From: a virus | Reading direction: 5' to 3' (one strand) | IMG/VR virus record: IMGVR_UViG_3300030520_001134 | Span: 1 to 48,159 of that record | Length of the DNA stretch: 48,159 nt | Shown here: in pieces, positions 25,936-32,776 of the stretch | Layout of the letters: the number at the start of each line of letters is the position of its first letter | Numbering within the stretch: position 1 is the first letter of the stretch | The notes under the pieces: model-generated | What the model was told of the DNA's origin: nothing | The model's input: the letters and a program-made list of their open reading frames with translations, nothing else | Databases searched by the model: none | Translations under genes and position numbers: made by a program

Positions 25936-26619
25936 CTAGCGGGCGGTGGCCATCGCCTGGCGCATCGCGCTTTGGAAGGCAGCGGGCCAGGCGCGCTTCA
26001 CCGTGCTGTCAGCGCGTTCGTAGTAGTGGAAGCGATGGGTGACTTGGGATGGACGCGTGAACTGGATCAACAAGATCAAACGACCTTGGGATGGTGTGTA
26101 GGCGGTGCCGCGTGGAACACCTTTGGTCTTGACCTTACCGGCTTTGGTGACGCCGACGCGCTGCCAGACACCGCCGATCATTCCGTTCTTGGTCTTCACC
26201 TGACCGATGAAGATGTCCTTGCGGCCGGCCAATGCCTGCAGCTTGGCTTTCGGGATGTTGCCGTATTGGTTGGTGGGGAGATCGCGGGGGGTGAGGATGG
26301 CGGTGTTCGCGCCGCCCTTGCCGGTGATCTGGCGGCCGCCGTTGATCATCGGGGCCAGGTACTTGGCCTGGATGTCCTTGATGAAGACCAACGCTTCCAG
26401 GTCGGTCTTGCGGGCCTTCTTCATGCCGAAGGCGTTGAGGGTGAACGGCGTCGGCCGGTCGACGTCGGCGGCCAGTTGGCGCTTCTCGCCGACGATGACG
26501 GCGGCGGCGACGGTGTTCAGGGCCGTGGCGGCCGCGAAGGGCAGCTGTTCGCGCTGCAGGTAGGTCAGGTCCCTCTCAAGCTTCTTTAGCGCCGGCTTGA
26601 GGTCGATCTTGTATTCCAC
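25936..26619 (-). CDS. Minor tail protein Z-like, putative
   Basis: 227 residues, GTG start. The opening LPFAAATALNTVAAAVIVGEKRQLA followed by TPFTLNAFGMKKARKTDLEALVFI and a basic C-terminal part resembles prophage minor tail protein Z (gpZ, PF06763), in which an N-terminal helix with AAAxALN and a central beta domain are seen. In lambda, gpZ lies with the tail genes; here it is just upstream of the terminase genes, so the functional transfer is uncertain. The stop of the preceding small gene is 2 nt before the start. Confidence 0.5.
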   Translation of the reverse strand: MEYKIDLKPALKKLERDLTYLQREQLPFAAATALNTVAAAVIVGEKRQLAADVDRPTPFTLNAFGMKKARKTDLEALVFIKDIQAKYLAPMINGGRQITGKGGANTAILTPRDLPTNQYGNIPKAKLQALAGRKDIFIGQVKTKNGMIGGVWQRVGVTKAGKVKTKGVPRGTAYTPSQGRLILLIQFTRPSQVTHRFHYYERADSTVKRAWPAAFQSAMRQAMATAR

Positions 26620-26621
26620 CG

Positions 26622-26816
26622 TCAGGCGGCGCGGTTGATCCGGATGCCCTTGGTGGCGTGATATCGGTAGGTCCGGCCGTTGGCCGTCACCTCGGCGAGG
26701 ATCCGGCGATCGAACGACCCGGGCTTGCGGCGCGTGTAGTCCACCAGCTTGCCTTCATCGGTCATGCGTTGATGCGAGCGCGCCTGGCGCCGGCGAAGGG
26801 TTCTCAGGGCGCTCAT
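26622..26816 (-). CDS. Small basic protein, unknown
   Basis: 64 residues, strongly basic N-terminus (LRTLRRRQARSHQR) and a beta-like C-terminal part (RRILAEVTANGRTYRYHATKGIRI). Starts on ATG overlapping the previous stop (ATGA). It belongs to the run of small genes between the tyrosine recombinase and the terminase. No family recognised; the charge would allow nucleic-acid binding. Confidence 0.6.
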   Translation of the reverse strand: MSALRTLRRRQARSHQRMTDEGKLVDYTRRKPGSFDRRILAEVTANGRTYRYHATKGIRINRAA

Positions 26817-27010
26817 GATTTGCTCCGGGGGTATCGCGCCACAATGTCGGCCTGGTGCAGGCCGGTCAGGCCGTCCAGGACGGCGGCGTGGGCCAGGACG
26901 ATGGCGTTGTGGGCGTCGGTGTAGCGAGGGTGCGGCGGCAGCGCCTCGATGCGGTGCAGCATGCTGTCCAGGTCGTTGGCCAGCACCGTGGCCTCGCGGA
27001 AATGGTCCAT
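26813..27010 (-). CDS. Small helical protein, unknown
   Basis: 65 residues, two predicted amphipathic helices: ATVLANDLDSMLHRIEAL and YTDAHNAIVLAHAAVLDGLTGLH, joined by a Pro-His-Pro turn. Size and two-helix build recall small phage sponge or regulatory proteins, but I see no diagnostic residues. Start overlaps the end of the upstream gene region closely (2-nt gap) and its stop overlaps the next ATG. Confidence 0.6.
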   Translation of the reverse strand: MDHFREATVLANDLDSMLHRIEALPPHPRYTDAHNAIVLAHAAVLDGLTGLHQADIVARYPRSKS

Positions 27011-27012
27011 GC

Positions 27013-27276
27013 TCAGCTGTCCGCGACGGATTGAACCGCCTTGGCCGGCGCGAGCTGGCCGCGGTGGGCTTTCAGCAGCTCGAGGTGTTCGGTTTTCGCG
27101 CCTTCCCGGGCCTTCGCGGCCTCGGATTGGGCGCGGAGACGACGATAGAACTGGCGGCCGGAGACTGCCGGCCTGGGCGTGGCTTTGAACAACTCCCCGA
27201 GGAAGCTGCCCCTGGCGGCCAGGCGCTCGGCCTGGCGGACGGCGCCGCCGTGGAGCAAACCTTCACTTAGGCTCAT
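27013..27276 (-). CDS. Small basic helical protein, unknown
   Basis: 87 residues from the ATG at 27274-27276, which has GGAAG at a suitable distance. An earlier in-frame ATG would overlap the DUF3164 gene. The product is rich in Arg/Ala/Lys with one long helix (QFYRRLRAQSEAAKAREGAKTEHLELLKAHR, written here only as a region at about residues 42-72). No family recognised. Confidence 0.55.
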   Translation of the reverse strand: MSLSEGLLHGGAVRQAERLAARGSFLGELFKATPRPAVSGRQFYRRLRAQSEAAKAREGAKTEHLELLKAHRGQLAPAKAVQSVADS

Positions 27277-27302
27277 GGGGTCACTTCCGGATTTTGAGGA
27301 GG

Positions 27303-27953
27303 TCAGACCGTCGCCATGGCGAGGGACATGCAGCGCCATTTGTCGGTGGGCTTGGCGCGGAAGTAGAAGCGCTGGTAGCGGCAGGAGGATTCGACCTCGA
27401 TCGAGTCCTTCAGCGCCTTCATGGCAGCCTGCCAGCGGGCGTCCTGGATATCGAGCCGGAGCAGGCCGATCAGCTTACCGCGCTGAACATCGCCTTCGTT
27501 ATCGGTGCGGAAGGCGTCCTTGATGATGGCGCGGATCTCGGGCCCGCTGCTGGCGGACCACTCCTCGAGACATTCGTCGACGCCAGCCTTGGCCGCCGCC
27601 AGTTCAGGGCCGAATTTGATCCGGTCGGCGACCTGGACCTTGATCTGCCGGGTGCTGTCGAAGGTCGACAGCGTCAGGTTGCCCTTCTCGCCGCCGATCG
27701 TCACCTCGTACTGGGAGGCGAGCAGATCGATGAAGGCGTCGATATCGTCGAAGGTCTTGGCCTTCAGCGCGGCCATGGCCGCCGAGAGCGCCTCGGCCGC
27801 GGCGAACAGATCTCGCACCAGCTGGTCTTCCAGCTTCTTCGAGGGCTTGACCACCTCGATCGGCACGAGCCGGCCCTTGCCGTCGCGCATGTGCTCGTTG
27901 CCGTGCACCAGCTCGACGCCGGGGCGCGGCCTCTCGACTTCGGTATCGGTCAT
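27303..27953 (-). CDS. DUF3164 family protein
   Basis: 216 residues. The start MTDTEVERPRPGVELVHGNE, the phrase DGKGRLVPIEVVKPSKKLED, the block FIDLLASQYEVTIGGEKGNL, and the ending LDIQDARWQAAMKALKDSI make this a clear DUF3164 protein. The family is best known from the early region of Mu-like transposable phages, downstream of the transposase genes. Its biochemical role is not known. Here it lies in an operon headed by a tyrosine recombinase instead. ATG overlaps the upstream stop (TGATG). Confidence 0.9.
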   Translation of the reverse strand: MTDTEVERPRPGVELVHGNEHMRDGKGRLVPIEVVKPSKKLEDQLVRDLFAAAEALSAAMAALKAKTFDDIDAFIDLLASQYEVTIGGEKGNLTLSTFDSTRQIKVQVADRIKFGPELAAAKAGVDECLEEWSASSGPEIRAIIKDAFRTDNEGDVQRGKLIGLLRLDIQDARWQAAMKALKDSIEVESSCRYQRFYFRAKPTDKWRCMSLAMATV

Positions 27954-28228
27954 CAGTCTCTCCGGACCATGACGATCGTCTTCGTCCTGCGGCGAATGAA
28001 CCCTGGCGCTGGCGCGGGCTCGGCCGGCGCTGGCTTCCAGGTCCGCATCGGCGGCTGATGATCGGGCACGGGCGCCAGGCGCGCGGCCAGCCGGCGCAGG
28101 CGCCACACCAGGTCATTGCGCTCGACGAAGAAGGCCTCGGGATCGATCCGCTTGATCGACAGCCGGTTCAGTTCGCTGGCGATCTCATCGATGAGCTCAG
28201 CATCGTTCTTCACCGGCGCGGCCGTCAC
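27953..28228 (-). CDS. Small conserved-type phage protein, unknown
   Basis: 91 residues, GTG start overlapping the integrase stop (GTGA). The N-terminal half is helical (LIDEIASELNRLSIKRIDPE, then ERNDLVWRLRRLAARL); the C-terminal half is Pro-rich and basic. It lies between the recombinase and DUF3164 genes and is coupled to both. No function can be assigned. Confidence 0.6.
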   Translation of the reverse strand: MTAAPVKNDAELIDEIASELNRLSIKRIDPEAFFVERNDLVWRLRRLAARLAPVPDHQPPMRTWKPAPAEPAPAPGFIRRRTKTIVMVRRD

Positions 28229-29232
28229 AGGCCGACCTTGGAGGCGGCGTTGCGGGTGAACAGCTCGGCGTCGCGGATGTAGCCCATGACGGTGTCCGTT
28301 TTGACGTGGCCGCTCTGGCGCATGATCAGATCGATCTCGGCGCCATTGGCCGCCGCCTGGGTGATGAAGCCGGACCGCAAACTGTGGCCGGCGAAAACCT
28401 CGGGGTCCAAGCCCGCGCGCTCGGCCGAGCGCTTGACCACGTCGGCGACGACGGCCGGCGATATCGCCCGCGCGGCGATCCGCTGATGCCGGTCGACCGG
28501 CCGAAATACCGGGCCCGACGAAATCCCCGCGTGCTCGAGCCAGGTCTTCAGCGCGGCGATCGCGCAGAGCTTGGTCTTGCCGTGGGGAATGGCCACCGTG
28601 CGGCCGCGCCCGCTTTGGTCAGTCTTTGAGCGCGGCAGAAGGATCTCCGCGCCGCCGGCGACGAACCGCAATCGGGCGCCGCCGCTCAGGGATTTACGGT
28701 CCTCGAGCATCAGGCCCGAGATCTCGCTACGCCGGAATGCGCCGGCGAATGTCACCAGGATCAGCGCCCGATCGCGCAGCCCCGCCGTCGTGGCGGGCAT
28801 GCGCTGCAAAACCTTGCGCAGATCTGCGACGATCATTGCGCGCTTCTTGTTCGGCGGCCGGCCGCGCATGTGGCGGATGCCCGCCCAGACGTCGCGAAGG
28901 ATCGCGCTGTCCGGCTCGGCCAGGTCCTCGGCCAGGTGCTTCCAGCGGATCGCCGCCAGGCGCTGGCTCAAGGTCGCGACCGTCAGTCGGTCGGCATAGG
29001 CGGCCAGATAGGCCGCAACCGTCCTCGGGTCGGCAGGCAACTCCGCAAGACGTGCTTGCGCACACCAATTGACGAAGTGCCGCCAACCCGATTCGTAGGC
29101 TCGCCGCGTGGACGCCGCCAAGGCGGCGTCAGCGTATTCGGCCACCGCGGCGGCGAGCCGCTGGACCTCGTCACCGGTGGCCGCTGGAGCGAGGTCGCGC
29201 GCCGGCGAGATCGTAATCTCTGTGCCGGGCAT
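28225..29232 (-). CDS. Tyrosine recombinase (phage integrase / XerC-D type)
   Basis: 335 residues from the ATG at 29230-29232 (MPGTEITISP). Residues 25-110 form the SAM-like core-binding domain (STRRAYESGWRHFVNWC). The catalytic domain holds Arg167 or Arg168 in FAGAFRRSEIS, Lys203 in RSKTDQ, His283 and Arg286 in GHSLRSGF, His309 in SGHVKTD, and the nucleophile Tyr318 in VMGYIR; all six catalytic positions are present. It lies in the genome centre, co-directional with DUF3164 and structural genes, far from the att site marked by the serine recombinase. It may resolve multimers, invert DNA or be an older integrase. Confidence 0.9.
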   Translation of the reverse strand: MPGTEITISPARDLAPAATGDEVQRLAAAVAEYADAALAASTRRAYESGWRHFVNWCAQARLAELPADPRTVAAYLAAYADRLTVATLSQRLAAIRWKHLAEDLAEPDSAILRDVWAGIRHMRGRPPNKKRAMIVADLRKVLQRMPATTAGLRDRALILVTFAGAFRRSEISGLMLEDRKSLSGGARLRFVAGGAEILLPRSKTDQSGRGRTVAIPHGKTKLCAIAALKTWLEHAGISSGPVFRPVDRHQRIAARAISPAVVADVVKRSAERAGLDPEVFAGHSLRSGFITQAAANGAEIDLIMRQSGHVKTDTVMGYIRDAELFTRNAASKVGL

Positions 29233-29412
29233 TGATGTTCCAAGGTTTGCAGCAGGCCGGGCTTGATACCGGCTAGCGGGTCTTCCGAGGACGGGCGCAC
29301 TACACACGCGCTTCGCCGATCCTTGCGGAAGGACTACATGCGTGGCGCTACCAGTATCCCGCGCTGCTGTTTCGTGCCGGTCCGTCCCGGCCGCTGCTGC
29401 AAGATTGACCGG

Positions 29413-29604
29413 CTATGTGCGCCGGATAATTACGATGTCGTCTTCGCGTGCGCCCTGCAGGGCGCGTTGGTTGCGCATCTCTAGTTCTGTCTGGCAGTCG
29501 CGGCAGCGCCTGGCCGACGGGGAGATACGCACGCGCTTCGGATCGATCTGATCGTCACAGTCGACGCACCGCCTACCAAATTTTGGCGCTACCACGCGAC
29601 CCAT
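29413..29604 (-). CDS. Small DksA/TraR-type zinc finger protein
   Basis: 63 residues from the ATG at 29602-29604 (GAGG ten bases before). It contains two Cys pairs, CVDC and CRDC, separated by 17 residues with the ISPSARRC phrase, as in the C4 zinc finger of DksA/TraR proteins. The coiled-coil arm of full DksA is missing, as in phage TraR-like mini proteins (about 60-75 residues). Such proteins bind in the RNA polymerase secondary channel and shift promoter choice. It is 180 nt upstream of the recombinase gene. Confidence 0.75.
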   Translation of the reverse strand: MGRVVAPKFGRRCVDCDDQIDPKRVRISPSARRCRDCQTELEMRNQRALQGAREDDIVIIRRT

Positions 29605-29706
29605 GCTGATCCTCACGGCTTGCAAGCAAGATCGGCGTAAATGCCTGTGTTCAAACACCAAACCGGCTGGTGATGGTCGACCGGATGAGCCCGAAATCTG
29701 GCTTTC

Positions 29707-29738
29707 TGGCCCATGATAATGGATATTATCGCGGGCCA
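29707..29738. promoter_or_regulatory. 32-bp imperfect palindrome between divergent genes, putative operator
   Basis: Outer arms TGGCCC (29707-29712) and GGGCCA (29733-29738) and inner arms GATAAT (29715-29720) and ATTATC (29725-29730) are perfect inverted repeats around GGAT; only the two pairs between them mismatch. It lies in the 154-nt space between the leftward zinc-finger gene and the rightward frameshifted gene. The inner GATAAT could also act as a -10 element. No U-run follows on either strand, so a terminator is less likely. Confidence 0.5.
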
Positions 29739-29758
29739 GTCGGTGCTAAATACGGGGT

Positions 29759-30080
29759 GTGAAGCACGCCACCTTTTTCTACGTCCTTCAGGGCAAAGCC
29801 GCGGTCGCGACCGATGATATCGGCGCCTTTGGGCGTATGATGGAGAACTTCGCCGGCCGGCGAGTCGCCCAAACCGAGCTTCCCGGCGGCGTCAGAGTCT
29901 CAACCGTGTTTCTCGGCGTGGACCACAATTTTTTCGGGGGGGGGGCGTCCCCTGCTGTTCGAAACAATGATCTTCGGCGGCGAGCGCGACGGTGAACAGG
30001 ATCGGTACACGACCTGGGCTGAAGCCGAACTCGGCCATATGGAAACGGTCGAATCTCTCGAAACCGCTGAAGCCAGCTAG
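29759..30080 (+). pseudogene. Conserved phage hypothetical gene interrupted at a G10 tract
   Basis: Starts GTG at 29759 (in-frame stop TAA at 29747) and reads MKHATFFYVLQGKAAVATDD... VSTVFLGVDHNFFGGG. As sequenced, the frame leaves the conserved path at T6-C-G10 (29929-29945) and ends near 29995 with a basic, unrelated tail. Removing one G restores RPLLFETMIFGGERDGEQDRY, then TTWAEAELGHMETVE, to a stop at 30078-30080. The repaired 106-residue product matches a family I know from many phages (VFLGxDHxFGGGxPLLFETMxFGG). The cause is an assembly or sequencing error, phase variation, or slippage. The repaired stop interlocks with the convergent stop of the next gene (CTAG). Confidence 0.75.
29936..29945 (+). 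repeat. Homopolymer of ten G inside a coding region
   Basis: Ten consecutive G preceded by T6-C. It is the exact point at which the reading frame of the surrounding gene is lost; nine (or twelve) G would restore it. Confidence 0.9.
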
Positions 30081-30343
30081 CCGCCGGCGCGCTCGTCCAG
30101 GCCGATGGCCAGCGGGCGTTCGTCGAGCAGCTTCTGCTTGGCCGGGAAGCGCCAGCGGAACAGGTCCGCGATGATATTGCCGGCGTCGTAGGCCGGAATC
30201 CGCACCGAAATCTGCACGCCGTTCTCGTCGCGGCCGTGCAGCACCATGGCGCCGTCATCCGCGCCCGCGAGCGAGACGTAGGGCACGACCTGGTCGGCGG
30301 GCGCCAACCCGGGCGCGGTATAGGCGGCGATGGTGCAGGTCAT
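30077..30343 (-). CDS. Small beta-rich protein, unknown
   Basis: 88 residues beginning MTCTIAAYTAPGLAPADQVVPYVSLAG, with alternating strands and a GRDENGVQISVRIPAYDAGNI segment, ending in a short helix. It looks like a compact globular protein; no motif recognised. It is the last gene of the short leftward series 30740-30077 and converges with the frameshifted gene. Confidence 0.6.
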   Translation of the reverse strand: MTCTIAAYTAPGLAPADQVVPYVSLAGADDGAMVLHGRDENGVQISVRIPAYDAGNIIADLFRWRFPAKQKLLDERPLAIGLDERAGG

Positions 30344-30363
30344 GTGGCCTCGACCGGCTCAGG

Positions 30364-30570
30364 CTACGCCGGCGCATTGCGCCGGTTGGCCTCGGCGTCT
30401 CGCAGGCGCGCAAGCCGCAAAAGGCCTCCCGCTTCGGTATATCGGACGTGCGTGCCGGCCTCGACGATGCGGTTCACCGCCGCGCGCTGCGCGAGGGTCA
30501 TCGAGAGGATCGCCGTCACGTCCTCGCGCTCGATGTCTTCGGCCGTCCAGATCCGGCGCGCTTCGCTCAA
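30364..30570 (-). CDS. Small helical protein, unknown (TTG start)
   Basis: 68 residues if translation begins at the TTG that overlaps the upstream stop (TTGA). The product begins SEARRIWTAEDIEREDVTAI and continues with MTLAQRAAVNRIVEAG and a basic Leu/Arg-rich helix. Overlapping starts of this type occur repeatedly in this genome, which supports the choice. A start at the internal ATG would give 45 residues. No family recognised. Confidence 0.5.
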   Translation of the reverse strand: MSEARRIWTAEDIEREDVTAILSMTLAQRAAVNRIVEAGTHVRYTEAGGLLRLARLRDAEANRRNAPA

Positions 30571-30740
30571 GCGAGGGCGCCGCGCGGACCTGGCCGCGGA
30601 AGGATCGACGTCGCCGCCTGGGCGGCGCGCTGGGCCGGGGAGACATTGGTGGCCGTGTCCGACACGTCGCGAAGGCGCAACGCATCGGCCTTGGCCTGCA
30701 GCTGGTGCAGCACCTGGGGCGTCATGGGATGTCCGGGCAT
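30567..30740 (-). CDS. Very small protein, unknown
   Basis: 57 residues from the ATG at 30738-30740, or 52 from the ATG at 30723-30725. It contains MTPQVLHQLQAKADALRLRD and SPAQRAAQAATSIL helices. The first ATG lies directly at the T-run of the upstream terminator, so the second start, or transcription that reads through, is more likely. It is coupled to the next gene by TTGA. Coding is supported only by codon use and context. Confidence 0.42.
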   Translation of the reverse strand: MPGHPMTPQVLHQLQAKADALRLRDVSDTATNVSPAQRAAQAATSILPRPGPRGALA

Positions 30741-30741
30741 G

Positions 30742-30771
30742 AAAAAGCCCCGCGCGGTGTCCGCCGGGGCT
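30742..30771 (-). terminator. Rho-independent terminator
   Basis: Minus-strand stem AGCCCC/GGGGCT with further G-C pairs inside (GCGG/CCGC) followed by TTTTT (forward AAAAA at 30742-30746). It lies about 100 nt after the end of the 30868-31416 gene and would separate that gene from the next leftward set. Confidence 0.75.
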
Positions 30772-30867
30772 GTTGGAGGGCCGCGCTCGTGCGCACCTCT
30801 CCGTCGTTAAACACCACCTACCGATTCCTAAATAAAACCGCAAGCGGGAATTTCTTACTGGACGCCG

Positions 30868-31416
30868 TCAGGCGTCCAGCCGCTTGGCGAAATGCCGGAT
30901 CAGTAGGTCCAGCGCCAGGCGCAGCGCCGTCTCAAGTTGTTCGGTGTCCCGCTGCGCCTCAAGGATTTCGCGCGGCCTCAGCCCCCGTCCACAGATCATG
31001 TCGCAGGCCAAGATCATGCCGGTGTGCCAGCTAAGCGCCGCCTGGGCGCCGGCCAGCTGGGCCTTGGCGTCGGCGATCCATACGGCGGCCTCGAAATCAT
31101 CCTTAGGGATCACGGCCCGGCCGCCTCCGCGGACTTCCTGGATGTCGAGGCAGGAGCGCAGCGAGGCGGCGCCCGAAATCAGCGATGTTCGGTAGAGCGC
31201 CCCATAGCGCCGGCCGGCGGCGGCTTGCGGCCGGGTGACACGGCCCTTGGCCTGCAGGAAATCCAGCCCGTCGTCCCGGCCGGCCTGGCGCGGCCTGCCC
31301 TGGACGGCCCGGGGCGCGGCGACCTTGGCGTTGTCATTGCCGGGCGCCAGGGCCTCGGTGCGGCGCGCGGCGGCGCGCTTTTTCCAATCGCGGCGACGTT
31401 GGGCGTTACTGGCCAC
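30868..31416 (-). CDS. DUF6456-like helical protein, putative
   Basis: 182 residues. The N-terminus is basic and disordered (QRRRDWKKRAAARR). LQAKGRVTRPQAAAGRRYGALYR is followed by three helices and the ending RGLRPREILEAQRDTEQLETALRLALDLLIRHFAKR. The 'GRL-T-x-x-Q-x-x-AGxRYxxxYR' start and 'LRLALDxLxxHF' end resemble DUF6456/DUF1376-adjacent alphaproteobacterial proteins, some of which look like DNA-binding regulators. Assignment is tentative. A good terminator lies downstream. Confidence 0.55.
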   Translation of the reverse strand: MASNAQRRRDWKKRAAARRTEALAPGNDNAKVAAPRAVQGRPRQAGRDDGLDFLQAKGRVTRPQAAAGRRYGALYRTSLISGAASLRSCLDIQEVRGGGRAVIPKDDFEAAVWIADAKAQLAGAQAALSWHTGMILACDMICGRGLRPREILEAQRDTEQLETALRLALDLLIRHFAKRLDA

Positions 31417-31847
31417 TGGCGCGGACCTCCAAGCGGAAAGGTTGAATTTTTAGTGCTGAGCCACGCGAGCAACCTCGACCATGCGACCGTTGGACGCAAG
31501 GCTACGGCTCCGCTTTTCGTGTAGGCGCCCCGGCGCCGACTCTCCGCCGCCCCGCTGGCGCCGCAATCTGCCTCGATATCGACGCCCCACGGTCCGGAGC
31601 CCACGCCCCCAGTTCGATCCCGGCGGAGCCGGATCGGACGGACGCCCCCCGTCCCGATAGCCACGCAGATGCGGGGCGCGCAGCCTCGGTCAAGGACGCG
31701 CACTTGCGCGCCCCCGTCAGGGGGTTGCCTTGAGGGAGGCGAGCACCACGCTAGGCTGGTGGGCTAGGGAGGGGAAAATGTATCGGGCGCAGCCCGATTC
31801 CGCATACTTGACCTCTTCGATAAATCTGGACCTGGGGAATCTCTTGG
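31417..31847. other. 431-nt space without a convincing gene
   Basis: No frame here has phage-like codon use with a ribosome site. It contains a CCCCC-GTCA-GGGGG hairpin at 31711-31724 and the terminator-like hairpin at 31775-31798 after the winged-helix gene. Promoter sequences for the leftward gene at 31416 should lie in the lower part, but I see no clear -35/-10 pair. Confidence 0.6.
31775..31798 (-). terminator. Putative intrinsic terminator after the winged-helix gene
   Basis: Minus-strand stem ATCGGGC/GCCCGAT (7 bp) around a 3-nt loop, followed by ACATTTTCC. The U-run is short and offset by three bases, so efficiency is uncertain. It lies 50 nt beyond the stop of the 31848-32546 gene. 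Confidence 0.55.
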
Positions 31848-32546
31848 CTAACTGGAATCGCCCTTATCTCGCTCGGCGACCAGGCGATCGGCCCTAGCCT
31901 GGGCCCGGGCGATCGCCGGGCTGGCCGCCTCCTGGTCGCGCTTGGCGGCCTCGCGGGCGTCGGCCTCCATCCGGGCGACGTGGGCGTCCCGCTCCGCCAC
32001 GCGGCACAGCTCGTCCGCCGCCCGTGACCCCGGCCGATCGGCCAGGCCGGCCAGCTGCAGCAGCTTTTCCGGCAGGTTGATGCGGTAGGCGTTGTTGGCC
32101 TGCTCGACGTGGATCACGCCGTCCGGATCGACGAACTTCCGGAACCGCCGCATCCGCTCCAGGATGCCCAGGCGCTCCAGCCGCCTGAAGGCGCCGGCGA
32201 TCGTATCCGTCGCCCGGCCGGTCTCCTCGCGGATCTGCAGATAGGTGCACTCCAGGCGCCCGCTCTTCCAGTCCATGAAGGTGAACATCATCTTGTCCAG
32301 GATGTGCAGGTCGGCCGGGCTGAGGTCGCCCCACCGCTCGCTCTTCCCGCGCCGGTCCAGGGCCTTCAGCCAGACCCGGTAGGCGGCCAGCTTCACCCGC
32401 TTCAGGAACTTGACCGTCCGCGGCTGATAGAAGGCCGCCCCGTCTTCATAGGGCTTGCTGCCCACCAGCACCTGCTGGAACGTCCGGCCGTCGATCTTGG
32501 GCGGCCAGAGGTGCGTCTCGAGGGCGATCAGGGACACGTCACTCAT
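31848..32546 (-). CDS. Winged-helix protein, possible replication initiator
   Basis: 232 residues. Residues 50-140 contain a winged helix: LSPADLHILDKMMFTFMDW, then CTYLQIREETGRATDTIAGA with recognition helix FRRLERLGILERMRRF, and a wing with a FVDPDGV turn. The C-terminus (180-232) is an Ala/Arg/Glu-rich helix. Plasmid RepA-like and phage O-like initiators share this layout, and the position downstream of the Cro-like operon matches lambda O. ATGA overlap couples it to the gene upstream. A transcription factor is the alternative. Confidence 0.6.
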   Translation of the reverse strand: MSDVSLIALETHLWPPKIDGRTFQQVLVGSKPYEDGAAFYQPRTVKFLKRVKLAAYRVWLKALDRRGKSERWGDLSPADLHILDKMMFTFMDWKSGRLECTYLQIREETGRATDTIAGAFRRLERLGILERMRRFRKFVDPDGVIHVEQANNAYRINLPEKLLQLAGLADRPGSRAADELCRVAERDAHVARMEADAREAAKRDQEAASPAIARAQARADRLVAERDKGDSS

Positions 32547-32776
32547 GACGCCCCTCCCCGCCCGCCAGAACCCGCCAATTCGCCCACCGGGCGATCAGGC
32601 TTGGCCACCATACCCAAATTGGGGATGACGGCGCCCTTCATGGAGGCCGCCGTCATCTCGTTCATAAATTCGGCCAGGCGTGAGCGCGCGCGCCGGCAGC
32701 ACTCGGCGACGGACACAGGTCCGCCGAAGGCGCTGATCAGCTCGCGGGCCAGCCGAGCATATCGCTTGCTGTCCAC
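32543..32776 (-). CDS. Small regulator-like protein, unknown
   Basis: 77 residues, GTG start with GGAG eight bases before. The first 45 residues are helical (RYARLARELISAFGGPVSVA, then RRARSRLAEFMNEM). The C-terminal part is Gly/Pro-rich and disordered. It is coupled to the winged-helix gene by an ATGA overlap, suggesting joint function. No family recognised. Confidence 0.58.
   Translation of the reverse strand: MDSKRYARLARELISAFGGPVSVAECCRRARSRLAEFMNEMTAASMKGAVIPNLGMVAKPDRPVGELAGSGGRGGAS

Noticed and set aside
26813-27010. Small two-helix protein considered as an Acb2/Tad1-type cyclic-nucleotide sponge
   Set aside because: Only length and helical pattern agree; I see none of the conserved residues needed to claim it.
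28225-29232. Idea that positions 1-29300 and 29400-48159 are two separate prophages, each with its own integrase
   Set aside because: The immunity, replication and late modules together make a single complete phage. The left part has no repressor or replication genes of its own and the right part no virion genes. I keep it only as a less likely alternative.
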